DNA of 64,000 nt from Variovorax atrisoli 110B (lineage in GTDB: Bacteria > Pseudomonadota > Gammaproteobacteria > Burkholderiales > Burkholderiaceae_C), in assembly GCF_000382045.1 (NCBI RefSeq), contig NZ_KB907466.1, forward strand, positions 46,090 to 110,089, written 5' to 3'. Shown in pieces: positions 26,978-36,758 of the stretch. The first letter of the stretch is position 1, and the number at the start of each line of letters is the position of its first letter. Made by a program: the position numbers and the translations under genes. Below the pieces are notes generated by a model. That model made no database searches and was not told the DNA's origin. It worked only from the letters and a program-made list of their open reading frames with translations.

Positions 26978-28059
26978 GGCAGTACCGACTCCTTGTACAG
27001 GTCGACGATGGCGGCGTTCATGCGCTGCGAAGTGAACTTCTCCTCGAAGATCCGCCGGCCTGTCCGGCCCATCTCGCGCAGGGTCTCGATGGGCATGCGG
27101 TCGATCTCGCGCAGCATCTGGTCGATGTGCTCCAGCTCGAAGAGCCGGCCGCTGCGGCCGTTCTCGACGATGTCGACCAGGCCACCGACGGCCGATGCGA
27201 ACACCGCCTTGCTCCTGGCCATCGCCTCGACCGCGACCAGCCCGAAGCCTTCCCAGCGCGAGGGCACGACGATGGCGTCGCACGACTGATAGACCGCGTC
27301 GAGCGCGTCCTTCTCGAGCCAGCCCTTGAACTCGACGCGCTCGGGCTGGGCGAGCTGCAGGTCCTTGCGCACCGCGTCGCCGACCACGATCAGCCTGAAG
27401 TCGGGCCGCACGCGGGCGTAGGCGTCCAGCAGCAGGTCGATGCCCTTCTGCCGGTCGAGCCGGCCGACGAACAGGATGGTGCGCGGCGCAGGCCTGCCGG
27501 CGCCCTCGGGCGGCTGTGGCTCGGGCGCGGGGGGCGCTGCGGTGCTCACGGCATCGATGCCGTTGGGAATGCAGGTGCAGCGCCGTATGCCCGACTCGGC
27601 CGCGATCCGCACCTCGTGGCGGCTGATGCAGATGATGGCGTCGCTGCGCGAGGACAGCAGCCGCTCGATCCAGCGGTAGGCCGACTTCTTGTAGCGCGAC
27701 GCTGCCTGGTCGAAGGCCCAGCCGTGCGAGCAGTAGACGATCTTCACCTCGCGCGGGATCTGGCCCAGCAGCGCCATCGAGCGCACGATGCCGCCGGCGA
27801 TCGAGCTGTGCAGGTGCAGCACCGAGGGCCGCTCCGACTCGATGATCTTCTTCACCCGCTTGGCGTAGCCCACCAGCGACAGCGGGCTGCGCGCGGTGGG
27901 CACCACGTGCGCGCTCTCGGGGCTCAGCCAGTCGACCTGCCCGGGCAGGATGAACTTCACCTGGCTGATCTCCGGCGAGTTGCGCTGGAAGTTCGAGACG
28001 ATCCGGAGATAGGTCTCCAGCCCGCCCTTGAGCGTTTCCGCGACGTGCAGGACTTTCAT
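26974..28059 (-). CDS. Glycosyltransferase family 4 protein
   Basis: A 361-residue GT-B glycosyltransferase. The N-terminal half opens MKVLHVAETLKGGLETYL. The C-terminal Rossmann half contains TILFVGRLDRQKGIDLLLDA and the GT4 donor-binding motif EGFGLVAVEAMA. It is a retaining, cytosolic or membrane-associated enzyme that adds a sugar to the lipid-linked repeat. It is the only ordinary glycosyltransferase in the cluster. It overlaps the hydrolase gene by 4 bases. Confidence 0.92.
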   Translation of the reverse strand: MKVLHVAETLKGGLETYLRIVSNFQRNSPEISQVKFILPGQVDWLSPESAHVVPTARSPLSLVGYAKRVKKIIESERPSVLHLHSSIAGGIVRSMALLGQIPREVKIVYCSHGWAFDQAASRYKKSAYRWIERLLSSRSDAIICISRHEVRIAAESGIRRCTCIPNGIDAVSTAAPPAPEPQPPEGAGRPAPRTILFVGRLDRQKGIDLLLDAYARVRPDFRLIVVGDAVRKDLQLAQPERVEFKGWLEKDALDAVYQSCDAIVVPSRWEGFGLVAVEAMARSKAVFASAVGGLVDIVENGRSGRLFELEHIDQMLREIDRMPIETLREMGRTGRRIFEEKFTSQRMNAAIVDLYKESVLP

Positions 28060-28080
28060 GGCTTTCTCGCTCCTCGCTGC

Positions 28081-29229
28081 TCAGATCAGTGCGTGGGTGC
28101 CGGCGATGACTTCGGACTGGAGTTCGCCCAGCCGGTGCGGGTCGTTGCGCTGCCGAAGCAGGTTCAGCACGCTGGCCTTCAACTCGTCATGGCGCGGCGA
28201 GAGGCCGAACAGGAACTCGGTGCGGTTCGTGAGCCGGAAGAAGGACTCGACCTTCTTGTCCCAGTTCATGCCGATGGACGGGATGCTCAGGCTGTAGGCG
28301 ACGATGTTCGCGTGCAGCCGGTGCGCCGCGATGCAGGAGCAGGCGCTGATCAGCGCGACCAGGTCGTCGGGGCGCTTCGGCACGGCGAAGGAGAAATCGT
28401 CCGCCGCCGCGGTGCGCTCGGAGATCTCGGCGAGCACGCGGTTGTCCTCCGCCGCGCCGTTGGTGAAGTACAGCACCCGCGCGCCCTCGGCCCGCAAGGC
28501 CTGCGCGAGGCCCGAGAAGAACTCGGCCGAGCCGCCGGCGCGCTTGCTGCCGTATTCGGAGTTCATCACCAGCGCGTCGAGGCTGCTGACGCAGATGCCC
28601 ACGTCCCACTTCTTCTCGGACGACAGTTCCTCGGAGAAGGCGCTCGCGCAGACCAGTGCCGGATCGGGCACCACGCTGATGCGGCTGCGCGGGATGCGGA
28701 AGAACGCGTGCAGGTTGTTGGCCGAGTCCACGTCGCGCGTGGCGTAGTAGACCGGCGCGGCGTTCTGGAAGAACTTGCCCACGAGCAGCCTTCCCCAGAA
28801 CGACCACCTGCCCGTGACGCCGACCGACACCACCGCCACCCGCTTTCCTCGCAGCAGCCTTCCCAGGAAGAAGAGCTTCGACGGGAAGTTCAGCGCCACG
28901 TCGCAGAAGAGCTGGCCGCCGCCGATCAGCACCAGGTCGGCATCGGCCACCGCCGCCTGCCATTGCCGGCGCCAGCTCAGCAGGTAGTTCTTGAGGCAGT
29001 AGGCGAAGACGATGGCGGAGCGCAGCAGCGAGGGCAGCTTCTGGAAGATGCCGAAGGCGCCGCCGCCGCGAAGGTTGGATTCGTCGAAGCCCACGCGCCC
29101 GGCGATGTCGAGGAACTCGACCTTCGCCTCCGGGTACTTCATGGCCGCGATGTGGGCCAGCGACGCCGCGATGACGCCGTCGCCCAGGTTGTCGCTGAAG
29201 GGCACAGCGCAGATCAGGATCTTTTTCAT
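28081..29229 (-). CDS. Polysaccharide pyruvyl transferase family protein
   Basis: A 382-residue protein of the WcaK/CsaB polysaccharide pyruvyl transferase family. Family features are the N-terminal NLGDGVIAASL segment, LVLIGGGQLF, and the C-terminal AHRLHANIVAYSLSIPSIGM stretch. Members transfer pyruvate from phosphoenolpyruvate to a sugar, giving an acidic ketal. That would make the exopolysaccharide anionic. It overlaps the preceding polymerase-like gene by 4 bases and precedes the GT4 gene by 21. Confidence 0.9.
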   Translation of the reverse strand: MKKILICAVPFSDNLGDGVIAASLAHIAAMKYPEAKVEFLDIAGRVGFDESNLRGGGAFGIFQKLPSLLRSAIVFAYCLKNYLLSWRRQWQAAVADADLVLIGGGQLFCDVALNFPSKLFFLGRLLRGKRVAVVSVGVTGRWSFWGRLLVGKFFQNAAPVYYATRDVDSANNLHAFFRIPRSRISVVPDPALVCASAFSEELSSEKKWDVGICVSSLDALVMNSEYGSKRAGGSAEFFSGLAQALRAEGARVLYFTNGAAEDNRVLAEISERTAAADDFSFAVPKRPDDLVALISACSCIAAHRLHANIVAYSLSIPSIGMNWDKKVESFFRLTNRTEFLFGLSPRHDELKASVLNLLRQRNDPHRLGELQSEVIAGTHALI

Positions 29230-30326
29230 CTTGGAATACCTGCAGCAGGTCTCTGATTTCCGGAAACCTTGATGGCGATCAGATAAAGCATCACCGAGGT
29301 CAGGTGCCGGGTGAAACTGCCGAGGTCCGGTTCGAATATCAATTGGACGAGGATGTGGGCGACGAAAAGGCTGCCGAAGAAACGGGGCTCGAATTCCCCC
29401 GGATTCCGCCTCGACCTTCGCCGCGCCTTGTAGAGGATGAGCAGCATCGCCACGATCATCATCTGCATGAACGCATCGCTCGGCGTGTGGAAATAGATGA
29501 CGGGTGTGATCAGCACCGTCGCCGCATAGACGTAATTCACCAGGAAGCCGGGACCGGTGGCGGGCGAGGCGATATTGGTGAATGCCGTGCGGTTGTCGCT
29601 GCCGATCTGCTCCGCGTACGCATTGGAGGTGTCGCGCGGCGATTGCAGCGTCTGCAGGAGATTGGAAGGCGCCGCCATGATGGCGCCGGCGGCCAGGATC
29701 GCGGCCAGTAAATGGTATTTGAGCGGCCGCCGCCAGAGCCAGTGCACGGCGAAGAACGCGCCGACGATCAGGAGATAGTAATTCCGGACGAAAACACCGT
29801 AGATCGCATAAAGGCCCAGGAATGCGCCGATGGTGAGGAATTTCGATGTCCGGAAATAGATCGTCGTCACCGTGATGCACATGGTCATGATGAGCACCAC
29901 CGTCTCCTTCGACGGCGCAAACATGTTCAGCATGATGCAGGGCGCGATCAGCAGCAGCCTGGAAAAGAAATCACCGGCCCGGCGGATATTGCGCGTCGCA
30001 AAGAAAAGAAATACCGCGCTGCTGGCGCAGGTGAATACGTCGAGATTGTTCGATCCGATGATGCTGAAAAGCGCAGCCGTCACGGCGAACGAATTGTCCA
30101 TTTCGTCCGTGCCGCCGTAATTCAGGATCTCGAGGATCTTGGCCGAGTCGACGCTCCATTTCTCGGGAAGCATCTCCCTGAAGAACGCGTAGATGACCAC
30201 GTACACGAGCACGATCAGCACTCCCGCCACGGAATACGGGTTGAAGCGGCGCGAGCCCCTTCTTCCCGCGGCCATCGGGGGGCGTGCTTGCGCGGCCGGC
30301 GCTGCAATGGCGTGGCTCATCGGCAT
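29226..30326 (-). CDS. Polysaccharide polymerase-like membrane protein (Wzy/EpsG type)
   Basis: A 366-residue membrane protein with about nine to ten helices. A large outward loop (about 220 to 260, around RDTSNAYAEQIGSDNR) fits a polymerase of the EpsG/Wzy kind. Such proteins are too divergent to name from motifs; the call rests on topology and on position between a phosphoglycosyl transferase and a pyruvyl transferase. It overlaps the pyruvyl transferase start by 4 bases. The first 30 residues are cytosolic and basic. Confidence 0.72.
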   Translation of the reverse strand: MPMSHAIAAPAAQARPPMAAGRRGSRRFNPYSVAGVLIVLVYVVIYAFFREMLPEKWSVDSAKILEILNYGGTDEMDNSFAVTAALFSIIGSNNLDVFTCASSAVFLFFATRNIRRAGDFFSRLLLIAPCIMLNMFAPSKETVVLIMTMCITVTTIYFRTSKFLTIGAFLGLYAIYGVFVRNYYLLIVGAFFAVHWLWRRPLKYHLLAAILAAGAIMAAPSNLLQTLQSPRDTSNAYAEQIGSDNRTAFTNIASPATGPGFLVNYVYAATVLITPVIYFHTPSDAFMQMMIVAMLLILYKARRRSRRNPGEFEPRFFGSLFVAHILVQLIFEPDLGSFTRHLTSVMLYLIAIKVSGNQRPAAGIPR

Positions 30327-30455
30327 GTGGATTCCGATCCGATCGATTCCAAAGCGAAGGAAGGTCTGTCCGGCCTTGCGGCGCGGACTGCGTGAAAGAC
30401 TTGCTCCGGCCGGCGGGGTCGGAGCCGGCAGCCGGTCAGCAGGGAATGGCGGAAC

Positions 30456-31244
30456 TCACCGCGACCCGTGACCGGCAGCGACCACCCAGATGGTCCTGAA
30501 GAAGATGTCGAGGTCCTTCCCGACGGAAAGGGTTTCGACATACCTCACGTCGAGCGCGACGCGCGCGTTGTAGGTCAGCTGGTTGCGCCCGCTGACCTGC
30601 CAGAGGCCGGTGATGCCGGGCCGCACCGCGCAGTAGTGCGACCAGCTCTGGCCGTAGAGCTCCTTCTGCTCCAGCATGCAGGGACGCGGGCCGATCAGGC
30701 TCATGTCGCCCACCAGCACGTTCCAGAATTGCGGCAATTCGTCCAGGCTGGTCTTGCGGATGAATTTGCCGAAACGTGTGATGCGCGGATCGTGGTCGAG
30801 CTTCTGGTATTCGTCCCACTGGCGCCGCGCCTCGGGGTCGTTCTTCAGGTGTTCCTCCAGCACCTGCGCCGAATTGGCGATCATCGAGCGGAATTTGTAG
30901 AAGCGGAATACGCGCCCGTTCTTGCCGTACCTCGGCTGGTAATAGAGCACCGGCGCACCCGAGCTCGCGAAGACGCAAAGCCCCAGCAGCACGAAAAGCC
31001 AGCCGAAGGCGATGAAGAAGAAAAGGGCCGCGCTGATGTCCACCGATCTTTTCGCGACCTTCAGCAATGGCGAATGGTTGATTCCGGATTGCGACCCTGA
31101 TCGAGATCGACCGCGCGACATGGCAGCGCCTGCCTCGATGTCCCAGCCCTGCGGTACGAGCGACTCCTCCGAATGGAGGTTTCCCACGGGGTCTTTCCAT
31201 CCGGATTTGAAGCGCGACAATATTTCCCGTCGAAATGCTTTCAT
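30456..31244 (-). CDS. Undecaprenyl-phosphate phosphoglycosyl transferase (WcaJ/WbaP type)
   Basis: A 262-residue monotopic sugar-phosphate transferase that starts repeat-unit synthesis on undecaprenyl phosphate. A basic N-terminus is followed by KRSVDISAALFFF and one hydrophobic segment. The catalytic region contains FRFYKFRSM, TSLDELPQFWNVL, GPRP and RPGITGLWQVSGR. I chose the ATG at 31244 over a GTG at 31256. The donor sugar (glucose or galactose) cannot be decided from sequence. It lacks the N-terminal four-helix domain of full-length WbaP. Confidence 0.92.
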   Translation of the reverse strand: MKAFRREILSRFKSGWKDPVGNLHSEESLVPQGWDIEAGAAMSRGRSRSGSQSGINHSPLLKVAKRSVDISAALFFFIAFGWLFVLLGLCVFASSGAPVLYYQPRYGKNGRVFRFYKFRSMIANSAQVLEEHLKNDPEARRQWDEYQKLDHDPRITRFGKFIRKTSLDELPQFWNVLVGDMSLIGPRPCMLEQKELYGQSWSHYCAVRPGITGLWQVSGRNQLTYNARVALDVRYVETLSVGKDLDIFFRTIWVVAAGHGSR

Positions 31245-31256
31245 TTTTTGACGCAC

Positions 31257-31513
31257 CTTTCCTCATGCGGGCAATTGCCCGCAGATCCTCGGTTATGGCC
31301 CTGTTTTTTTGGCCGACACTATCCGCACAAATGCCTCTTGGTGCCTGCGTATGCACGCACTATTGCGCGGCCAAATGACTCGATGAAGGCAATACGAATG
31401 AATTAAAGATCATTTGTAATGCCTTTTGATGCCGAATACTATTTGAGTATCCAATCGATGTGAGAGACCGAAATCCGTCGCATGATTTTGAATTTAACTC
31501 CAATTCAGACGGT
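31257..31513. other. AT-richer gap inside EPS cluster
   Basis: A 257-base gap between wzc and the phosphoglycosyl transferase gene, lower in GC than its surroundings. It contains the palindrome ATACT-N5-AGTAT at 31436 to 31450, which could be a regulator site. A separate promoter for the downstream half of the cluster is plausible, but no clear -35/-10 pair was found. Confidence 0.35.
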
Positions 31514-33775
31514 CTAAGTGGAATCCCTGTTGGTATTGTATGTGTATTGCAACTGTTTGTAAGCGCCATATTTGTAGCCGCCGCTTCCAGCATGCCTACG
31601 GCTTAAATCAATAGCATTCAGAATTACGCCATTTACGCTCCTGCCTGCATGGGCGAGCCTTCTGACGGTCTCGTTCAATTCGCCGAGCTGGGTTTTCTCG
31701 GCACGCGCCACCAGCAGCAGGGTGCTGGCCAGCGGCGCCACCGAGGCGGTGTCGGCGGCCACCAGCACCGGGGCCGTGTCGATCACGACGAGGTCGTACA
31801 GCGGCGACAGCTTCTCCAGCACCTCCACGAACGACTCGCTGGTGAGCAGCTCCGCCGGGTTGGGCGGCAGCACTCCGGTGGTGATGACGTCCAGGTTGGG
31901 CAGCACGGCAGCGCGGATGGCCTGCTCGAGGCTCAGCGTGCCGGCGATCAGCTCCGACAGCCCCGCGGAGCGCGGGATGGAGAAGAACTGGCTGACCCGG
32001 CCCTTGCGCAGGTCGGCGTCGACCAGCAGCACCCGCTTGCCCGTGGCCGCGCTGATCGCCGCGAAGTTCACCGAGACGAAGGTCTTGCCCACGCCCGGCG
32101 TCGCGCCCGAGATCAGCAGGCGGTTGTTGGTCGCCTCCAGCATCGCGAACTGCAGCGCGGTGCGCAGGCTGCGCAGGCTCTCCACCGCCGGGTCTTCCGG
32201 CTGCAGGTGCGCGAGCACGTGCTTGCCGGCCACCTTGTTCTCGATGTTCCTGTCGATGGTGCGCTGCGCAGTGCTCAGCGGGACGCTGCTGTAGACGTTG
32301 AGGCCGGTGTGGCTCTCGATCTCCGCCGGGTTGCGGATGCCGCCGAAGAACGAGCTGCGCGCGATCGCCGCGCCCAGGCCCGCCGCCAGCCCGAGGATCG
32401 CCGCCAGCGCGATGACCAGCGGCCGCTTCGGCCACACCGGCTCTTCGGGAACGATGGCCTCGTCGAGCAGGCGCACGTTGCCGACCTTGCCTTCCTTCGC
32501 CAGCCGCATCTGCAGCGAGCTGTTGAGCAGCGACACGTAGAGGTCGGTGTTGACCTTGATGTCGCGCTGCATGCGCACCGTGTTCTGCTGCAGCTCGGGC
32601 ATCTTGCGGATGCGTGCGTCGACGGCGGCCAGCGCGCTCTTCCATGCGGCGACCTGCGCGTCGAGCGTCTGCACGCTCGGGTGCTCGTTCGTGAAGCGCG
32701 AGGTGAGCTCGCGCCGCTTCTGCTCGGCCTCCAGCAGCTTGGACTGCAGGTCCACCGTCTGGGCCAGCGCGTTCCTCGCCTCGTCGTCGAGGCTCACGGT
32801 GCCGTTCTGGTTGCGGTAGCGGTTGTAGATGTCTTCGGACTGCTCGAGCTGCTTCTTGAACTGGGGCAGCGCGCCGTCGAGGAAGCCCAGCGTCTTCTCG
32901 GCCTCGGCCGCCTTGCGCTCCATGTTCTGCCGCACGTAGAGCCGGCCGATCTCGTTGAGCAGCTGCGTCAGCTTCTCGGGGTCGGGGTTCTTCCAGCTCA
33001 CGTCGAGCACGCCCGACTGCTTGCCCTTCTCGACCACCTTGAGCGCGTCCTGCAGCGCCAGCAGCGTGAGCTGCGCGGAAGAGCGCACCAGCACGAACTG
33101 CGCGCCGGGCCTGGCTTCGATGCTGCTCACCATCAGGCTCAGGTTGCCGTTGGCGACGCCGGGCAGCTTCGCCTCCAGCAGCGTGCCGACGGTGCCCTTC
33201 AAAGGCGTCTCGATGTCGGCGCTGCTCAGTTCGTAGCTGCCGTCGGTGGCCAGGGTCAGCGTGAACGGCTTGTCCTCGAAGTCGGCGGGCACGTCGAAGC
33301 GGGGCACGAGGATCTTCTCGGTGCCCGTCACGTAGCCCGACAGCCCCATGAAGCCGGGCTCCGAAAGCCCGGTCGCGCGGCGCGCGAGCCAGCTGCCCAC
33401 GAAGGGCGCATAGCGCGGCCGTGCGCTGATGTAGAGCTTGGTGTTCTCCACCGCCTTGCCGAGGATGGCGCGCGATCGCAGGATCTCGATCTCGCCCGCG
33501 GCCGGCGTCTTCACGCTCAGCAGCGAGGAGGCCGCATCGCCGAGGAAGCTGCCCGCGGAGTTGCCACTGTCCTCCACCTGCACCGCGAGATTGGCCTCGT
33601 AGACCGGCTTGCCGAGGAAGGCGTAGGCCGTTCCCAGCAGCACCGCCACGAGGGCGACGGCCGCGACGAGCCAGCGGTTGTCGATCAGGATGTCGAGGTA
33701 CTCGGCCAGGTTGATGCCATCACCATCCTCATCCATGGCTTGCAGCGGCAGCGCGGCTTGCTGGGTTGCGTTCAT
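31514..33775 (-). CDS. wzc: Wzc-type polysaccharide co-polymerase/tyrosine autokinase
   Basis: A 753-residue inner-membrane BY-kinase. An N-terminal Wzz domain starts with a helix at about 35 to 55. A long periplasmic coiled region follows, then a second helix near 463 to 485 and the cytosolic kinase. Kinase motifs are Walker A GATPGVGKT (about 557 to 565), Walker A' LLVDADLRKG and Walker B LVVIDTAP. The tail has a tyrosine cluster (YKYGAYKQLQYTY) for autophosphorylation. It sets chain length and works with Wza for export; phosphorylation is reversed by Wzb. It overlaps wzb by 4 bases. Confidence 0.94.
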   Translation of the reverse strand: MNATQQAALPLQAMDEDGDGINLAEYLDILIDNRWLVAAVALVAVLLGTAYAFLGKPVYEANLAVQVEDSGNSAGSFLGDAASSLLSVKTPAAGEIEILRSRAILGKAVENTKLYISARPRYAPFVGSWLARRATGLSEPGFMGLSGYVTGTEKILVPRFDVPADFEDKPFTLTLATDGSYELSSADIETPLKGTVGTLLEAKLPGVANGNLSLMVSSIEARPGAQFVLVRSSAQLTLLALQDALKVVEKGKQSGVLDVSWKNPDPEKLTQLLNEIGRLYVRQNMERKAAEAEKTLGFLDGALPQFKKQLEQSEDIYNRYRNQNGTVSLDDEARNALAQTVDLQSKLLEAEQKRRELTSRFTNEHPSVQTLDAQVAAWKSALAAVDARIRKMPELQQNTVRMQRDIKVNTDLYVSLLNSSLQMRLAKEGKVGNVRLLDEAIVPEEPVWPKRPLVIALAAILGLAAGLGAAIARSSFFGGIRNPAEIESHTGLNVYSSVPLSTAQRTIDRNIENKVAGKHVLAHLQPEDPAVESLRSLRTALQFAMLEATNNRLLISGATPGVGKTFVSVNFAAISAATGKRVLLVDADLRKGRVSQFFSIPRSAGLSELIAGTLSLEQAIRAAVLPNLDVITTGVLPPNPAELLTSESFVEVLEKLSPLYDLVVIDTAPVLVAADTASVAPLASTLLLVARAEKTQLGELNETVRRLAHAGRSVNGVILNAIDLSRRHAGSGGYKYGAYKQLQYTYNTNRDST

Positions 33776-34227
33776 GTCGGTTGCTGCTCGGGTTTCGTGA
33801 TTTTCAGAATGCGGTCGATCCACGCGCGCGCGCCGGCATCGATCAGCGCCAGGGCATGCTCGAACGCAGCCTCGTCCTTGCCGTAGGGGTCGGGCACGTC
33901 GTGGCCCTCGAACTCGGCGATGCGGAACACCTTGCCCCGCACGAAGGGGTAGGCCGTCTCCAGATGGCGGCGCTGGTCGCGGTCCATCACCAGGATCAGG
34001 TCGGCCTGCCGGCACAGCAGCTGGCTCACCTGCTGCGCGACGTGGCCCGAGATGTCGATGCCGCGCAGCTGCATGAGCCTGCGCGCGGTGGCGTCCGCCG
34101 GCCGGCCGACGAGCGCGCCCGTGCCGGCCGAGAACACCCGCAGCTGCGGCAGGCCTGCGGCGAGCAGGCCTTCCGCCATCGGGCTTCGGCAGATGTTGCC
34201 GATGCAGACTGTCAGCACGGATCTCAT
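33772..34227 (-). CDS. wzb: Low-molecular-weight protein tyrosine phosphatase (Wzb)
   Basis: A 151-residue cytosolic phosphatase. The CX5R active site is Cys8 to Arg14 (CIGNICRS), and the general acid Asp lies in the DVPDPYGKD loop. Its position between wza and wzc identifies the substrate as the Wzc tyrosine cluster. It overlaps both neighbours by 4 bases, so the three are made together. Confidence 0.95.
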   Translation of the reverse strand: MRSVLTVCIGNICRSPMAEGLLAAGLPQLRVFSAGTGALVGRPADATARRLMQLRGIDISGHVAQQVSQLLCRQADLILVMDRDQRRHLETAYPFVRGKVFRIAEFEGHDVPDPYGKDEAAFEHALALIDAGARAWIDRILKITKPEQQPT

Positions 34228-35402
34228 CGGTGGTTCATGTAGACGCGGTCGCCGATGTCGAGCACCTGCGCTGCGGGAAGGATCAGGCTGGCCACGCGGT
34301 TCCAGCTGGCCAGCGGCACGGAGTCGATGTAGACCACGTCGCGCGGCTGCAGCGGAAAGCGGTCGGCCAGTGCGAGCGCGGCCGGGTTCTTCGCGTTCAG
34401 GTGGAAGACCGAAGGCGTGCTCGTCGCATCGGTGCCCTCGCCGTTGCGGTTGTTCCGCACGACGTAGATCTGCCCCGTGTTCGCCGTGCCCAGGTTCGCG
34501 CTGCCGGCCTCGCCCAGCGCCTCGTTGAGGCTGAGCCGGCCGTTGTGCATGTTCAGCGCCGAGGGCTTGAGCACCTCGCCCATCACGAACACCTTGCTCT
34601 CGTCGCGGTTGCGCACCTGCACCACGTCGCCGTTGTGCAGCGGGATGCGGCTCGCGCCTATGCCGATGTCCTGCAGCCTCGGCAGGTCGATCAGCGTGGT
34701 CCTGTCGCCGCGCGTGAGCGTGATGAACGAGCGGTCGCCCGCGGCCGTGATGCCGCCCGCGCGGTTGAGCGCCTCGGCCAGCGTCATCGGCACGTCGGTG
34801 AAGATCTGCAGGCCCGGCGAGTTCACCTCGCCCTCGACGAAGGCGCGGCGGCTGCGGAAGGACTGGATGCGCACCGTCACCTGCGGGTCCTTGATGTACC
34901 TGGCGATCTGCCTGGCGATCAGGTCGGAGGCCTCGATCTCGGTGAGGCCCTGCATCTTCACGCGTCCGATGTAGGGAAAGCTGATCTGCCCCGAGGCGTC
35001 GACGATGAAGCCGGGCGCGACGCTGATGCCGGTGGGGTCCACCTGCTGGGAGATCACGGCGCCGGCATGCGGCAGCAGCTCGGGATGGTCGTAGACGATG
35101 ACGCCCACCACGTCGCCCGGGCCGATCGTGTAGGGCGGCGCTTCGCCGAACAGCGCCTTCACGTCCGGCGGCACCGCCGTGGGCCGTGCGTCGGACATGG
35201 CCCTGATGAGGCTGGGCGAGATCGGCACCAGCCCGCCCTCGGCCGGCATGCCGTCGGCCGCCAGTGCCGGCGCCGGACTCCGGTCGGGCTCGTAGGCCGC
35301 CACCGAGCCGAAGCCCGGCGCGCAGCCCTGAAGCGCCAACGCCCCAACCAGGGCGGCACTCCAACCCGTCAGGTACAGGTAGCGTGACAAATGGAACTCC
35401 AT
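34224..35402 (-). CDS. wza: Polysaccharide export outer-membrane lipoprotein (Wza)
   Basis: A 392-residue lipoprotein with lipobox LQGC (Cys27). A polysaccharide-export domain (YTIGPGDVVGVIVYDHPEL) is followed by SLBB repeats, including RAFVEGEVNSPG and KVFVMGEVLKPS. It forms the octameric outer-membrane channel for the polymer. It is the first gene of the exopolysaccharide cluster, with the promoter expected in the AT-richer region upstream. It ends in RVYMNHR, overlapping wzb by 4 bases. Confidence 0.95.
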   Translation of the reverse strand: MEFHLSRYLYLTGWSAALVGALALQGCAPGFGSVAAYEPDRSPAPALAADGMPAEGGLVPISPSLIRAMSDARPTAVPPDVKALFGEAPPYTIGPGDVVGVIVYDHPELLPHAGAVISQQVDPTGISVAPGFIVDASGQISFPYIGRVKMQGLTEIEASDLIARQIARYIKDPQVTVRIQSFRSRRAFVEGEVNSPGLQIFTDVPMTLAEALNRAGGITAAGDRSFITLTRGDRTTLIDLPRLQDIGIGASRIPLHNGDVVQVRNRDESKVFVMGEVLKPSALNMHNGRLSLNEALGEAGSANLGTANTGQIYVVRNNRNGEGTDATSTPSVFHLNAKNPAALALADRFPLQPRDVVYIDSVPLASWNRVASLILPAAQVLDIGDRVYMNHR

Positions 35403-36352
35403 TGCGAACTTGGGTTATTTCAAAAACTGCGATTCCACATGCAAAGCCCGAGCCTGAAATTGCTCGATTGCACCGGTTAATTCTTTTTGATGAATTCGAA
35501 TTGACCGGGGCCCCGTCGATTTATCGGCAGGCCTGCAGGAGCGCGAATTCTCGCTGCCTTCTCGAGGCGACTTTTTGGTGGAGTAGACGCAAATGACGTG
35601 TCTATTCGTGCGTCGACCACGCCGGCCACAGGGTCATGCCGGAACATGGCTTGCGGAGTGCGTTTTTCACTCTGAAAAGGGGGTGTGCACTGCCCGTTTT
35701 GCAGGCACTTCCGAAGCCGCTAAATTGCGACCTATTTATTACCCCGTATCGTCGGGAGATTGTGGTTTTCGTTCCACAAAGTCAGGTCCCATAGGGTTTT
35801 TGATATTGCGTTCGATTTTGTAATGAAATGTATCGAAGTAGGAATCGACCGACAAGGCGTGGGCCAGGAGCATCAACTTGCCTGCTGGAGGCGACAGTGC
35901 ATCGTTGGGCGGTGTTGTCGGCGTTCCATCCCCCTGGGCTGCTCTGGAATTACGGTTTTCTGATTAATCCCGAAGCGGGGATGCCCCGTGTCGGGGCTGA
36001 AATCACCAAGTACGTGCAATGACGTTCCATTCGGCCGAAGAGTGATTTCAGCCTAATTGGACGGCTATTTCGTGCAGGTTCGGAATTTCTTCGATGCGGA
36101 CAAAACTTTCGTATTGCCTTTTGAGCTTGGTGCTTTTGGGCGCCAGGATGTGTTTCATATTTCGATCATTGAAACGTGCGTAATGGCTGTCGCGATCGAA
36201 ATAAATCAGTAAAAAGAGTTCATCCGCGCCCCATGAGATGGCGCGGGGTGTACGAATCGAGGAGAAATCCGGTGCCGATCGCCGGCGAATTGAATGCGAA
36301 TGTTTCTGCGCCACGGCCGTGGCGTCCAGGCCCGTTGCAGGCCCGGCTTTGT
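35403..36352. other. Long AT-richer region upstream of EPS cluster
   Basis: About 950 bases with clearly lower GC than the genes around. No plus-strand frame is convincing. On the minus strand a frame ending at 36048 encodes a protein-like C-terminus (about 36 residues after an internal Met), but no good start or homology was seen. The region should contain the wza promoter and possibly regulator sites or a small RNA. Confidence 0.5.
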
Positions 36353-36580
36353 CTATTCTTCGCGATCGTCGCCCGGGTGGCCGAGCTGCTTCTTGGCGGA
36401 GCGCACGCCCCGCACCACCAGATAGAGGGCACCGCCGGCCACCACCACGAAGCCGGCCACCGCGAGGCCGCCCATGCCGAAGGCCCACCACCAGAAAAGG
36501 CCGCTGATGGGCAGCAGCACCAGCGCCACCAGCAGCTCGATGAAGATCAAACGCATCCGTCTCCCCTTGTGCTCGGACAT
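36353..36580 (-). CDS. Small two-helix membrane protein, unknown
   Basis: A 75-residue protein with two hydrophobic helices (about 11 to 33 and 36 to 57) and a charged tail (SAKKQLGHPGDDREE). Met9 is an alternative start. I recognise no family. Its codon use is GC-rich like the core genome, unlike the AT-rich region just downstream. Confidence 0.65.
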   Translation of the reverse strand: MSEHKGRRMRLIFIELLVALVLLPISGLFWWWAFGMGGLAVAGFVVVAGGALYLVVRGVRSAKKQLGHPGDDREE

Positions 36581-36758
36581 GCATGCAGCCTTGGTGGTGT
36601 GTAATAAATCGCTACGTGCATTTTTGAGTGGCGAGAGGATAGCCCAAGAAGAAAGGCGCAGGTACAGGGTTTGCGGCCCCCGCAATCCCCACCCCCGTCT
36701 CTTTTCAGTCTGCGGGCCGAACCTGTGCGCGGCCTGACTCTGGCCGGTGGCCCGGTGC

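Noticed and set aside
36048..36584. 178-residue minus-strand frame
   Set aside because: Its first two thirds overlap the small membrane protein gene in another frame and look non-coding; only the last part resembles protein.
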